DNA of 64,000 bases from Bosea sp. Tri-49 (GTDB lineage: Bacteria; Pseudomonadota; Alphaproteobacteria; Rhizobiales; Beijerinckiaceae): the NCBI RefSeq assembly GCF_003952665.1, contig NZ_CP017946.1, forward strand, positions 5,103,001 to 5,167,000. Direction: 5' to 3'. The notes under the pieces are model-generated. The model was not told the origin of the DNA. It made no database searches and saw only the letters and a list, made by a program, of their open reading frames with translations. Numbering within the stretch: position 1 is the first letter of the stretch; each line of letters begins with the position of its first letter. Below are positions 36,735 to 44,662 of the stretch, piece after piece. A program made the position numbers and the translations under genes.

Positions 36735-36761
36735 TGTCGATCCGGCGATTTGCCGTTCGAC
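36735..36761 (+). promoter_or_regulatory. Candidate ECF42 promoter upstream of DHFR-like gene
   Basis: TGTCGA (36735-36740), a 17-bp spacer, then CGAC (36758-36761), preceded by an 8-nt T tract ending near 36726. The same arrangement occurs at 37541-37567. ECF42 sigma factors have been reported to recognise a TGTCGA -35 element, and the ECF42 gene lies in this cluster. Confidence 0.65.
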
Positions 36762-36862
36762 GTGTCAGCAAGAAGCAGCGGAGGTCGCAGGTCATTGCGG
36801 CGCCCGCCCGAGCTTCGGAGAAGCGATGCGGGACGATCTCCCGCGAGTTCGGGAGACAACAG

Positions 36863-37525
36863 ATGAGACAAGTCGTTGCCGCCACCTTCGTGTCCCTCGA
36901 CGGCGTCATGCAGGCGCCGGGCGGCCCGCAGGAGGATCCGCAGGGCGGCTTCAGCCATGGCGGCTGGACCTTCCACCACTGGGACGATGCGATGGGCCAG
37001 GTCATGGACAAGGTCCTGACCGACAAGTTCGACCTGCTGCTTGGCCGCCGGACCTACGACATCTTCGCGGCGCACTGGCCCTATGCCGGCGACGATCCGA
37101 TCGCGGTCAAGTTCAATGCGATCACCAAATATGTCGCGACCTCCGAGCCGCAGACGCTGACCTGGCAGAACACCGTCGCGCTGCGTGGCGATCCCGCTGC
37201 GGAAGTCGCGGCGCTGAAGCGGCAGGACGGGCCCAAGCTCCTGCTGCAGGGCTCGAGCGAATTGATCCAGGCGCTGTTGGCCAAGGACCTGGTCGACGAG
37301 ATCACGCTGCTGACCTTCCCGGTCGTGCTCGGCAAGGGCAAGCGCCTGTTCGGCTCGGGCGCCATGCCGGCCGGGTTCAAGCTCGTCGAGAGCAGCGCCT
37401 CGAGCACCGGCGTGCTCATGGCGACCTATCGCCGCGAGGGCGAGGTCACGACCGGCTCGTTCGAATTTGCCGAGCCGAGCGCTGCCGAAATCGCCCGCCG
37501 CGAAAAAAATGCGGCCAAGGGCTGA
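36863..37525 (+). CDS. Dihydrofolate reductase family protein (RibD C-terminal-like)
   Basis: This 220-residue protein starts QVVAATFVSLDGVMQAPGGP, typical of the RibD_C/DHFR-like oxidoreductase family. It contains DLLLGRRTYDIFAAHWPY near residue 57 and LLQGSSELIQALLAKDLVDE with the dinucleotide-binding GSS near 130. ITLLTFPVVLGKGKRLF follows. The natural substrate is unknown. It is the first gene of a cluster with three YCII proteins and an ECF42 sigma factor, a combination seen often in actinobacteria and proteobacteria. It is preceded by a candidate ECF42 promoter, so it is probably part of the sigma factor regulon. Confidence 0.88.
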   Translation: MRQVVAATFVSLDGVMQAPGGPQEDPQGGFSHGGWTFHHWDDAMGQVMDKVLTDKFDLLLGRRTYDIFAAHWPYAGDDPIAVKFNAITKYVATSEPQTLTWQNTVALRGDPAAEVAALKRQDGPKLLLQGSSELIQALLAKDLVDEITLLTFPVVLGKGKRLFGSGAMPAGFKLVESSASSTGVLMATYRREGEVTTGSFEFAEPSAAEIARREKNAAKG

Positions 37526-37540
37526 ATTTTTTTCAGAGCC

Positions 37541-37567
37541 TGTCGATCGGGGCGTTCCTCGTTCGAC
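37541..37567 (+). promoter_or_regulatory. Candidate ECF42 promoter upstream of the YCII operon
   Basis: TGTCGA (37541-37546), a 17-bp spacer, then CGAC (37564-37567), preceded by a 7-nt T tract at about 37527-37533. The spacing, both core elements, the upstream T tract and the flanking GTTCGACGTG match the site at 36735-36761, while the spacer differs in part. That supports selection on the core elements. Confidence 0.65.
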
Positions 37568-37641
37568 GTGATCACAGAGGGCGGGAATTCTCCCGCCCCA
37601 TACCGAAGCAAAACCTAACCCCGACAGACAGGAGAAGACCG

Positions 37642-38064
37642 ATGCGCGTGATGGTTCTGGTCAAGGCCGACAAGGATAGCGAAGCCGGCGTGATGCCGAG
37701 CGAAGGCCTGCTCACCCAGATGGGCGCCTATAACGAGGAGCTGGTGAAGGCCGGCGTGATGCTGGCGGGCGACGGGCTCCATCCGAGCTCGAAGGGGCTG
37801 CGCATGCGTTTCTCGGGCTCGCAGCGGACGATCATCGACGGCCCCTTCGCCGAGACCAAGGAACTGCTGGCCGGCTTCTGGATCTGGCAGGTCCGCTCCT
37901 TCGACGAGGCGGTCGAATGGCTGAAGCGCGCGCCCTTCGATGGCGGCACCGAGATCGAGATGCGCCCGATCTTCGAGATGGAGGATTTCGGCGAGGCGCT
38001 GACGCCGGAGCTGCGCGAGCAGGAAGAGCGCCTGCGTGCGGAGACGGCGAAGCGCACCGGCTGA
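37642..38064 (+). CDS. YCII-related (DGPF) domain protein, copy 1
   Basis: This 140-residue protein starts at the ATG at 37642 (GGAGAAG upstream). It contains MRVMVLVKADKDSEAG, the conserved FSGSQRTIIDGPFAETKELL (the DGPF motif, about residues 60-72) and FWIWQVRSFDEAVEWLKRAP. YCII-like proteins have a ferredoxin-like fold with a conserved Asp/His region; their function next to ECF42 genes is unknown. It is nearly identical in length and sequence to the next gene, showing recent tandem duplication. It is the first gene after the second ECF42-type promoter. Confidence 0.9.
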   Translation: MRVMVLVKADKDSEAGVMPSEGLLTQMGAYNEELVKAGVMLAGDGLHPSSKGLRMRFSGSQRTIIDGPFAETKELLAGFWIWQVRSFDEAVEWLKRAPFDGGTEIEMRPIFEMEDFGEALTPELREQEERLRAETAKRTG

Positions 38065-38145
38065 TCGGGCGAAGGTTTCGCATTCCATTCAACCCGGACG
38101 GTGCGAGGCGAACCCTCCACCGCTCCGGTCAAACGGAGAAGACCG

Positions 38146-38568
38146 ATGCGTGTCATGGTTCTGGTCAAGGCCAGCAAGGACAGCGAAGCCGGCGCGATGC
38201 CGAGCGAAGACATGCTCACCAGGATGGGCGCCTATAACGAGGAGCTGGCGAAGGCCGGAGTGATGCTGGCGATGGACGGGCTCCATCCGAGCTCGAAGGG
38301 GCTGCGCATGCGCTTCTCCGGTTCGCAGCGGACGGTTCTCGACGGCCCCTTTGCCGAGAGCAAGGAATTGCTCGCCGGCTTCTGGATCTGGCAGGTCCGC
38401 TCCTTCGACGAGGCGGTCGAATGGCTGAAGCGCGCGCCCTTCGACGGCGGCACCGAGATCGAGCTGCGCCCCATCTTCGAGATGGAGGATTTCGGCGAGG
38501 CACTGACGCCCGAGCTGCGCGAGCAGGAAGAACGGCTGCGCGCCGAGTCGGCGAAGCTCGCCGGCTGA
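38146..38568 (+). CDS. YCII-related (DGPF) domain protein, copy 2
   Basis: This 140-residue paralogue of the preceding gene (about 88-90% identical by eye) begins MRVMVLVKASKDSEAGAMPS at the ATG at 38146, preceded by GGAGAAG. It keeps the DGPF core (LDGPFAESKELLAGFWIWQV). The 81-bp spacer before it resembles the spacer before copy 3 (both contain CATTCAACCCGGA and CCGCTCC), so gene and spacer were duplicated together. No separate promoter is seen, so it probably shares the transcript of copy 1. Confidence 0.9.
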   Translation: MRVMVLVKASKDSEAGAMPSEDMLTRMGAYNEELAKAGVMLAMDGLHPSSKGLRMRFSGSQRTVLDGPFAESKELLAGFWIWQVRSFDEAVEWLKRAPFDGGTEIELRPIFEMEDFGEALTPELREQEERLRAESAKLAG

Positions 38569-38649
38569 TCGAACGAAGGCTTCAAACCCCATTCAACCCG
38601 GAGGGTGGCAGGCGAGGACCTGCACCGCTCCAGACAACGGAGAAAACCG

Positions 38650-39066
38650 ATGCGTTTCATGGTGCTGGTCAAGGCGACCAAGGACAGCGAAGCCGGCGCA
38701 CCGCCGACCCGGGAACTGGTCGATGCGATGATGGCCTATAACGAGGAGCTGGTGAAAGCCGGCATTATGAAGGGCGGCGATGGCCTGCAGCCGAGCGCGA
38801 AGGGCGCGCGCGTCCAGTTCGACGGCGAGAGGCGCGCTGTCGTCGACGGGCCGTTCGCCGAGACCAAGGAACTCGTCGCGGGCTATTGGCTCTGGGAGTG
38901 CAAGTCGCTCGACGAGGCGATCGACTGGGTCAAGCGCTGCCCCAATCCGATGCCCGGCCCGTCCGAGATCGAGATCCGCCCGGTCGTCGACATCGCCGAT
39001 TTCGGCGAGATGGTCTCGCCCGAGGCCGCGGCAACCTGGGATCGCCTCAAGAGCGAGATCGGCTGA
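38650..39066 (+). CDS. YCII-related (DGPF) domain protein, copy 3 (diverged)
   Basis: This 138-residue protein starts at the ATG at 38650, following AACGGAGAAAACC. It is related to copies 1 and 2 but clearly diverged (MRFMVLVKATKDSEAGAPPT, VVDGPFAETKELVAGYWLWE, a longer loop CPNPMPGPSEIEIRPVV). It ends 43 bp before the sigma factor gene, so the sigma factor is probably transcribed with the three YCII genes. The conserved DGPF motif is intact. Confidence 0.9.
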   Translation: MRFMVLVKATKDSEAGAPPTRELVDAMMAYNEELVKAGIMKGGDGLQPSAKGARVQFDGERRAVVDGPFAETKELVAGYWLWECKSLDEAIDWVKRCPNPMPGPSEIEIRPVVDIADFGEMVSPEAAATWDRLKSEIG

Positions 39067-39109
39067 GCCGCTTGCCAGCGTCGATCGCTGATGGTGTGTA
39101 TCGCAGCCG

Positions 39110-40378
39110 ATGACGGCAAGCGATGCACACCGCGCGATCGAGACGGTCTTTCGGATCGAGGCCCCGAGGTTGATCGCGGGCCTCGCCCGCGTCACCCGCG
39201 ACGTCGGCCGGGCCGAGGAGCTGGCGCAGGACGCGCTCGTCGCCGCGCTCCAGCAATGGCCGGGCGAGGGCGTGCCGCGCAATCCAGGCGCCTGGCTGAT
39301 GCAGGCCGCCAAGCACCGCGCGCTCGACGGCCTCAGGCGCGCCAAGATGCTGCAGCGCAAGCATGAGGAGATCGGCCGCGATCTCGACGAGGAGGCCGAT
39401 CCGATCGCCGAAATCGAGGAGGCGCTCGACGACGAACTCGGCGACGACCTGCTGCGCCTGATCTTCACCGCCTGCCATCCGGTGCTCGCGGTCGAGGCGC
39501 GATTGGCGCTGACGCTGCGATTGATCGGGGGCCTCACCACCGAGGAGATCGCGCGCGCCTTCCTGGTGCCCGAGCCGACCATGGCCCAGCGCCTGGTCAG
39601 GGCGAAGAAGGCGCTGGCCGAGGCCAAGGTGCCCTATGAGGTGCCGCACGGCCCCGAGCTCGGCGAACGTCTCGCCTCGGTGCTGGAGGTGGTCTACCTG
39701 ATCTTCAACGAGGGCTATGCCGCGACCGCCGGCGAGGATTGGGTGCGCCCGGCTTTGTGCCAGGAAGCGATGCGGCTCGGGCGCATCCTCGCCGGCCTCG
39801 CACCGCAGGAGCAGGAGGTGCACGGCCTCGTCGCGCTGATGGAATTGCAGGCCTCGCGCCTGCGCGCCCGGATCGGGCCGGATGGCGAACCAGTGTTGCT
39901 GCTCGACCAGAACCGGGCGCGCTGGGATCGGCTGCTGATCAATCACGGCCTCAAGGCGCTGGAGACGGCGCGCAGGCTTTCCACTGCACCCAGCTCTTAC
40001 GTCCTGCAGGCCGAGCTCGCGGCCTGCCATGCCCGCGCCCACACCGCCGAGGAGACCGACTGGCGCCGGATCGCGGCGCTCTACGGCGCCTTGGGAGCGC
40101 TGACGCCCTCGCCGGTGATCGAGCTCAACCGTGCCGTTGCGGTCTCGATGGCGGACGGGCCGGCGGCAGGGCTTGCGCTGGTCGACGCGCTCACTGGGGC
40201 TCCAGCGCTGAAGAACTATCATCTGCTGCCGAGCGTGCGCGCCGACTTCCTGCTCAAGCTCGGCCGCCATGGCGAGGCGGAAGCCGAGTTCACCCGCGCC
40301 GCCGAGATGACCCGGAACCGGCGCGAGCGTGACCTGCTGCTCAGCCGGGCGCAGACCGCGCGAAAGGCGGCCGGCTGA
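39110..40378 (+). CDS. ECF42-type RNA polymerase sigma factor with C-terminal TPR-like extension
   Basis: This 422-residue protein has sigma region 2 at about residues 10-85 (IETVFRIEAPRLIAGLARVT, EELAQDALVAALQQWPGEG, AWLMQAAKHRALDGLRRAK). Region 4 follows at about 115-170 (LRLIFTACHPVLAVEARLAL, TTEEIARAFLVPEPTMAQRL). A long helical extension (about 185-420; VLEVVYLIFNEGYAATAGED, LNRAVAVSMADG, YHLLPSVRADFLLKLGRHGE) is the hallmark of ECF42. In this group there is no anti-sigma factor and the extension controls activity. The gene sits next to the YCII genes that such sigma factors typically control. The two TGTCGA sites upstream support autoregulation. Confidence 0.93.
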   Translation: MTASDAHRAIETVFRIEAPRLIAGLARVTRDVGRAEELAQDALVAALQQWPGEGVPRNPGAWLMQAAKHRALDGLRRAKMLQRKHEEIGRDLDEEADPIAEIEEALDDELGDDLLRLIFTACHPVLAVEARLALTLRLIGGLTTEEIARAFLVPEPTMAQRLVRAKKALAEAKVPYEVPHGPELGERLASVLEVVYLIFNEGYAATAGEDWVRPALCQEAMRLGRILAGLAPQEQEVHGLVALMELQASRLRARIGPDGEPVLLLDQNRARWDRLLINHGLKALETARRLSTAPSSYVLQAELAACHARAHTAEETDWRRIAALYGALGALTPSPVIELNRAVAVSMADGPAAGLALVDALTGAPALKNYHLLPSVRADFLLKLGRHGEAEAEFTRAAEMTRNRRERDLLLSRAQTARKAAG

Positions 40379-40409
40379 AACCGAGTGCAGCCGCCTAGCG
40401 GGCCGTTCT

Positions 40410-41285
40410 TCAGCGCATGAACTGCGCGATGGCGGCGAAATCGTCCTGACGGTGGCCGGCATCGATCGCCTTGCGGAACAGGCTGTCCTGTGCCTTGGGG
40501 ACGAGATCGTGCAGGCCGCGTTCGGCGCAGAGCTGCAGGAGCAGCCCAAAGGCGCCGTAGTGGACATCGAGCGAGGCGAGCGTCCCCGCGTCTGCAGCAA
40601 AGCGGCGGTCGCGGATGCGGGTGACCAGGTCGACCACTGCGCCCTCGACCACGGGCAGGAAGGCTTGGCGATGCTCTTCGAACAGGTCGAGCGCGATACC
40701 CTCGGCTTCGCAGATCGCCGCCGCCTGGGACTGGCCGAAGAGCACGCCCCACATCTGTCCGAGCAGGGAGAGGTCGAGCGCCGAGGCGTGGCCGACATCC
40801 TCGCCGACGAATTGCGGATTGCCGCCGAGCGCCAGGAGGATGAGCCGGTTCGCCTCGAACAGGGTCCGAGGCCCGGAGTAGAGGATGGTGCCGCCGGGCT
40901 CGCCGATGAAGTTCGGTGTCGCCATGATCGCACCGTCGAGATACTTCGTGCCGTTGTCGGCCGCCCATTTCGCCTGCTCGCGCGCCTGGTTCGGCGAGCC
41001 GGACGAGACCTGGACGATCAGCTTGCCGCGCAGGGCGGTCGCAGTCTCCGGCACCCGAAACAGCCTGTCCGAATCGGCATAGGTGCTGACGCAGACGACG
41101 ACGATGTCGGCTGCCGCGGCGGCGGCAGAGACCGATGACGCGATCTGGGCGCCCTGGTCGGCGAGCGCCGCCGCTTTTTCGGGCGAGCGGTTCCAGACAT
41201 GGGTGGGGATGCCGGCCTTCAAAAAGGCCTGGGCAAGGGCTGAGCCCATGCGGCCGAGGCCGATGACGGAAACAGTGGCACTCAT
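40410..41285 (-). CDS. NAD(P)-dependent oxidoreductase, imine reductase-like (beta-hydroxyacid dehydrogenase superfamily)
   Basis: This 291-residue protein starts at the ATG at 41285, with GGAGAG 5-10 nt upstream. The N-terminal Rossmann motif is VIGLGRMGSALAQAFLKAG, followed by HVWNRSPEKAAALADQGAQI, where Arg after Asn suggests NADPH preference. The C-terminal helical part (FVGEDVGHASALDLSLLGQM) resembles imine reductases and reductive aminases more than hydroxyisobutyrate dehydrogenases. The catalytic Lys of the latter is not evident. It is divergent from an HxlR regulator with a palindrome between them, suggesting induction by a reactive or toxic compound. Confidence 0.82.
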   Translation of the reverse strand: MSATVSVIGLGRMGSALAQAFLKAGIPTHVWNRSPEKAAALADQGAQIASSVSAAAAAADIVVVCVSTYADSDRLFRVPETATALRGKLIVQVSSGSPNQAREQAKWAADNGTKYLDGAIMATPNFIGEPGGTILYSGPRTLFEANRLILLALGGNPQFVGEDVGHASALDLSLLGQMWGVLFGQSQAAAICEAEGIALDLFEEHRQAFLPVVEGAVVDLVTRIRDRRFAADAGTLASLDVHYGAFGLLLQLCAERGLHDLVPKAQDSLFRKAIDAGHRQDDFAAIAQFMR

Positions 41286-41433
41286 CGATTGCTCTCCTGA
41301 CAAGGCGCGAGCACGGCTGCGATAGAAGCCACGGCTTCGATCGTGCGGTGTCGCGCATTTCTGTGTTGACCAAAGCCGACCCATGCCGGCTGTGTCTGCA
41401 GGAGAAATTGCAGTTTTATTTTTTATTTCAATT

Positions 41434-41451
41434 ACTTACATGAAAGTAAGT
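41434..41451. promoter_or_regulatory. Candidate HxlR operator
   Basis: ACTTAC-ATGAAA-GTAAGT is a perfect inverted repeat in an AT-rich patch between the divergent oxidoreductase and HxlR genes, 19 bp upstream of the HxlR start. HxlR-family proteins often bind TTAC/GTAA palindromes of this kind. Autoregulation and control of the oxidoreductase are inferred. Confidence 0.55.
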
Positions 41452-41469
41452 GGTCGGTCGGAGAAGGCT

Positions 41470-41817
41470 ATGCCAGTCAGGGTCAATCTGCCGGACGAAT
41501 GCGGTCTCGGCCAGGCGTTATCGGTGATCGGCGGTCGCTGGAAGTCGGCGATCCTGTGGGAACTGCACGAACGGGCGCTGCGCTTCGGCGAATTGCGCCG
41601 GCGCCTGCCGGGGATCAGCGAGAAGGTGCTCTACGAGCAATTGCGCGAGATGGAGGGCGACGGCGTCGTCAGGCGCGAGGTATTCGAGGAGGCAGTGCTG
41701 CGGGTCGAGTATTCGCTGACGCCGGCCGGGGCGGCGCTCAACGACGCCGCGCATACTCTGGCGCTATGGGGGCTCGCCCATTCCGGGCGCGGCGGGCTCC
41801 CGGTCGCGGCCGAGTGA
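41470..41817 (+). CDS. HxlR family transcriptional regulator
   Basis: This 115-residue winged-helix protein starts at the ATG at 41470 (GGAGAAGG upstream); the longer frame from 41383 runs through the operator. Typical HxlR features are C-GLGQALSVIGGRWKSAILWE near the start, FGELRRRLPGISEKVLYEQL as the recognition helix and wing, and VRREVFEEAVLRVEYSLTP. The Cys just before the helix (EC-G) is the conserved redox- or electrophile-sensing residue of several members. It probably represses the divergent oxidoreductase gene. Its stop codon abuts the next gene, which is convergent. Confidence 0.9.
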   Translation: MPVRVNLPDECGLGQALSVIGGRWKSAILWELHERALRFGELRRRLPGISEKVLYEQLREMEGDGVVRREVFEEAVLRVEYSLTPAGAALNDAAHTLALWGLAHSGRGGLPVAAE

Positions 41818-42189
41818 TCAGTGGCGCGTGCCGATGGTGAAGCTACCGTTGCGGATTTTCTCGGGCAGAGCCTCGGCGAAGACGGCTGTCGCCTCCTCGC
41901 CATAGGTCTCGACCAGCGTGCGCATCGCCGCGAACAGGGCGGCATGAGCGAGCGCGTCGGAATCGAGCCCGTCCTGACGCGCCTCGGCGAAGGCGTCCTC
42001 GACATAGCTATAGGCGACGTGGCGGGCGTCCTTGACGTCCTCGGCGAGGGTCGGATCGAGTGGCAGGTCGTCTGAAAGAGCGGACATGAAGGCGTCGGAA
42101 CCCGGCGTCGAAAGTAGCCCGTCGGACGGAGCGGATGGGTGCGAGCCCACGACCGCTCCAGTGATTTGCAGGCTGAGGATACGGTTCAT
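41818..42189 (-). CDS. Hypothetical protein (123 aa, or 89 aa from internal start)
   Basis: The C-terminal 89 residues (from MSALSDDLPLDPTLAEDVKD at 42087) are acidic and helical, with HVAYSYVEDAFAEARQDG and AHAALFAAMRTLVETYGEE. This pattern looks like a conserved small alphaproteobacterial protein, but I cannot name it. The first 34 residues (MNRILSLQITGAVVGSHPSA) look less conserved, and neither ATG has a strong Shine-Dalgarno sequence, so the start is uncertain. No signal peptide or membrane helix is seen. It is convergent with the HxlR gene. Confidence 0.6.
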   Translation of the reverse strand: MNRILSLQITGAVVGSHPSAPSDGLLSTPGSDAFMSALSDDLPLDPTLAEDVKDARHVAYSYVEDAFAEARQDGLDSDALAHAALFAAMRTLVETYGEEATAVFAEALPEKIRNGSFTIGTRH

Positions 42190-42275
42190 AGCCGGCGGGC
42201 GCCATCACGGTCTTTAAGAAAGGTTAATTCGTGGGGGACAATTCTGCCTAAGAATGGCGCAGGCCCGTCCCGAAA

Positions 42276-42716
42276 CTAGCCACCGAAGCGGCTGGCGAGC
42301 GCCTTGGCCAGCTTTTCACCCTCTACGGCGAGGCGGGCCGAGGCTTCCTGACTGCCGTCGCTGCAGGTGCGATGCGTCGCCGAATAGGCGCGGTAGCCGC
42401 GATTATAGGCGCTCGCCAGCCGCTCGCGTCGTTGCGGGCTGCGCCCTTCCGATTCGAGCAGCGCGGCCATGCGCTCGCGCCAGTCCTGCGCCTCGCGAGC
42501 CTCGCAGAGCGTGCGCAGATAGGCGAGCGAGCCGATGATCTCGGCGAGCTTCAGCAATTGCGGTTCATAGGGCGGCGGCGGTGATTCGGGCTCCGGCGGA
42601 GGCGGCTCGGCGGGCCGCTGCTGCGGCTGGGCCGGCCGCCGCGCCTGCGCCAGCAGCGCCTCGGGGCTCGCGGCGAGCACGGCCAGAAACAGGGCTGCGA
42701 GCGCGCGCTTCGTCAT
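42276..42716 (-). CDS. TIGR02301 family protein (exported, alphaproteobacterial)
   Basis: This 146-residue protein has a signal peptide (about residues 1-24, ending LLAQA) and a Pro/Gln/Glu-rich linker (about 25-50). A conserved helical domain follows: YEPQLLKLAEIIGSLAYLRT, LCEAREAQDWRERM and FNRGYRA-like NRGYRAYSATHRTCSDGSQE. The two Cys (LC and TC) are typical of this family, which is restricted to Alphaproteobacteria and of unknown function. It overlaps the Nudix gene upstream by 4 nt, so it is part of the SDR-Nudix-TIGR02301 operon. Confidence 0.85.
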   Translation of the reverse strand: MTKRALAALFLAVLAASPEALLAQARRPAQPQQRPAEPPPPEPESPPPPYEPQLLKLAEIIGSLAYLRTLCEAREAQDWRERMAALLESEGRSPQRRERLASAYNRGYRAYSATHRTCSDGSQEASARLAVEGEKLAKALASRFGG

Positions 42717-43207
42717 GCACCAGCGTCACGCGTGACAATGGCAGCGGCGCGACGCAGCACGTCGCCGAGTTCGCGCGTCGTCGGCAGGCCGCCCAGTTTC
42801 AGCGGGTCAGCCCACATCACCGCGCCAGCTTCCGGTCCTGGCTGGGGCTCGCCGGACAGCCACTGCCCGACATAGGACGCGATGACGAAATGATGGGTGA
42901 CGACACCCTTGGGATCGCGGCCGACGATCTCGACATGGCGGTTGAAGCCGAGGATGCGGGCGGTGACACCGACCTCTTCCTCGAGCTCGCGCAGCGCCGC
43001 TTCCTCCAGGCTCTCGCCGGCCTCGACCTTGCCGCCGGGCAGCGACCAGAGCTGGTCGGCCGGCGGCTTCGTTCGTGTCGCCAGCAGGACCTTGCCGTCA
43101 CGGAAGACGGCGATCGAGGCAGCAAGCACCGGGCGTGCTGCCGCGCGGGCAGGGTTGGGGAAGCGGATGACCTGCCCGCCATCGTGCCCGCCGCTCTCGT
43201 CACTCAC
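42713..43207 (-). CDS. Nudix hydrolase (164 aa)
   Basis: This hydrolase has a complete Nudix box, GGKVEAGESLEEAALRELEE followed by EVGV, near residues 53-76. The family hydrolyses nucleoside diphosphates linked to other groups. N-terminal VLAASIAVFRDGKVLLATRT resembles ADP-ribose pyrophosphatase/MutT-type members. It lies between an SDR gene and the TIGR02301 gene with 4-nt overlaps on both sides, indicating translational coupling. The particular substrate cannot be deduced. Confidence 0.92.
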   Translation of the reverse strand: MSDESGGHDGGQVIRFPNPARAAARPVLAASIAVFRDGKVLLATRTKPPADQLWSLPGGKVEAGESLEEAALRELEEEVGVTARILGFNRHVEIVGRDPKGVVTHHFVIASYVGQWLSGEPQPGPEAGAVMWADPLKLGGLPTTRELGDVLRRAAAIVTRDAGA

Positions 43208-43980
43208 ACGTGCTGCCCGCCATTGATGTGGAGCTCGGCGCCGGTGACATAGGACGAGGCATCCGTGCAGAGGAAATGGATCGCCTTCGCCACTTCCTCG
43301 GTCTTGCCGAGCCGCCCGAGCGGCAAGGTCGCGACGATTTTCTCGGTGCCGGGCGAGAGGATGGCGGTGTCGATCTCGCCGGGCGAGATCGAGTTCACCC
43401 GGATGCCGAGCGGCCCGAAATCGGCGGCCATCTCGCGGGTCAGGCTGGCGAGCGCAGCCTTCGAGGTCGCATAGGCGGCACCGGCGAAGGGATGGACGCG
43501 CGAACCGGCGATCGAGGTGACGTTGACGATCGCGCCCTTGGCGGCAGTCAGTTCGTCGAGCAGGCCGCGCGCCAGCATGATCGGCGCGAAGAAGTTGACC
43601 TGGAAGACCTGGTGCCAGTCGTTGAACGAGGTCGTCGCGGCGCCGAGCCGGCCGCCCTTCGGCCCCTTCGGCGAGATGCCGGCATTGTTGACCAGCGCAT
43701 TGAGCTTGCCACCCTCAGCGGCGAGGCGCTTCTTGATCTCGGCGATGCCGCGCATCGTGTCCTCAGGGTCGCCAAGGTCGATCTGGACATGGTCGTCGGC
43801 GCCCGACGGCCAGGGGCATTTGTCGGAGAAGGCCTGGCGCGAGCAGGACAGGATGCGCCAGCCAGCCATGGCGAACTGCATCACCGTGGCGTGGCCGATG
43901 CCACGGCTGGCACCGGTCAGCAGCATGACCGGGCGCTTGCCCGGCTCCGTCTTCGGAAAGTCGAATGTCGGCATGGCCAT
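43204..43980 (-). CDS. SDR family NAD(P)-dependent oxidoreductase
   Basis: This 258-residue classical short-chain dehydrogenase has TGASRGIGHATV (about residues 22-33) binding the cofactor and NNAGISPKGPKGG in the NNAG position. The catalytic triad is visible as Ser in VNVTSIAGSRVHP and Tyr-x3-Lys in AAYATSKAALASL. FGPLGIRVNSISPGEIDT is typical. The substrate is unknown. It is first of three genes joined by 4-nt overlaps. Confidence 0.92.
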   Translation of the reverse strand: MAMPTFDFPKTEPGKRPVMLLTGASRGIGHATVMQFAMAGWRILSCSRQAFSDKCPWPSGADDHVQIDLGDPEDTMRGIAEIKKRLAAEGGKLNALVNNAGISPKGPKGGRLGAATTSFNDWHQVFQVNFFAPIMLARGLLDELTAAKGAIVNVTSIAGSRVHPFAGAAYATSKAALASLTREMAADFGPLGIRVNSISPGEIDTAILSPGTEKIVATLPLGRLGKTEEVAKAIHFLCTDASSYVTGAELHINGGQHV

Positions 43981-43996
43981 GTGTTTGTGACTTTCC

Positions 43997-44611
43997 TCAG
44001 GGGTAGAGCCGGGTCTTCGTCCAGTCGTCGCCGGGGGCGGCGCGGCGGAAGACGACGCGGTCGTGCAGACGGAAGGCGCCGTCGCGCCAGAACTCGATAT
44101 ACAGCGGGACGATGCGGAAACCGGTCCAGTGCGGCGGGCGCGGCACCTCGCCGACGCCGAATTTCAGCGCATAGCTCGCGACCGCTTTTTCCAGAGCGAA
44201 CCTGCTTTCGAGCGGCCGTGATTGCTGCGAGGCCCAGGCGCCGATGCGGCTGTCGCGCGGGCGCGACTGGAAATAGGCATCAGCCTCGGCATCGCTGACG
44301 CGGCTGACCGGGCCGCGGATCCGGATCTGCCGGCGCAGGCTCTTCCAGTGGAACAGCGCAGCCGCCTTGGGCTGGCCGGCGAGTTCCTCGCCCTTTTGGC
44401 TTTGCGTGTTGGTGTAGAAGACGAAGCCGTCAGGGCTGCGGCCGTTGAGCAGGACCATGCGGACATTGGGCAGGCCGTCGGCGTCGACCGTCGAGAGCGC
44501 CATGCCGTTCGGGTCGTTCGGCTCGGAGGCCTTGGCCTCCTCCAGCCAGCTCTCGAACAGGGCGAAGGGCTCGCCGGCCTCGGTGAAGTCACCGCTCGTT
44601 AACGCATTCAC
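43997..44611 (-). CDS. pdxH: Pyridoxamine 5'-phosphate oxidase
   Basis: This FMN enzyme (EC 1.4.3.5) makes pyridoxal 5'-phosphate from pyridoxine or pyridoxamine phosphate. The 204-residue length is normal. The family features include [40 protein letters not shown] and the FMN-binding [14 protein letters not shown]. The C-terminal signature [18 protein letters not shown] is followed by [10 protein letters not shown]. It is divergent from the surface-antigen gene with 51 bp between the chosen starts. Confidence 0.96.
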   Translation of the reverse strand: MNALTSGDFTEAGEPFALFESWLEEAKASEPNDPNGMALSTVDADGLPNVRMVLLNGRSPDGFVFYTNTQSQKGEELAGQPKAAALFHWKSLRRQIRIRGPVSRVSDAEADAYFQSRPRDSRIGAWASQQSRPLESRFALEKAVASYALKFGVGEVPRPPHWTGFRIVPLYIEFWRDGAFRLHDRVVFRRAAPGDDWTKTRLYP

Positions 44612-44662
44612 GTGCTTAATCCTCGAAGGTTTTTAGGAAGCGTTGGGCGAGCGCGATCCGTA

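Noticed and set aside
37525..37540. T tract after the DHFR-like gene as a terminator
   Set aside because: No GC-rich hairpin precedes it, and the same T tract occurs upstream of the other TGTCGA site, so it fits better as part of the promoter.
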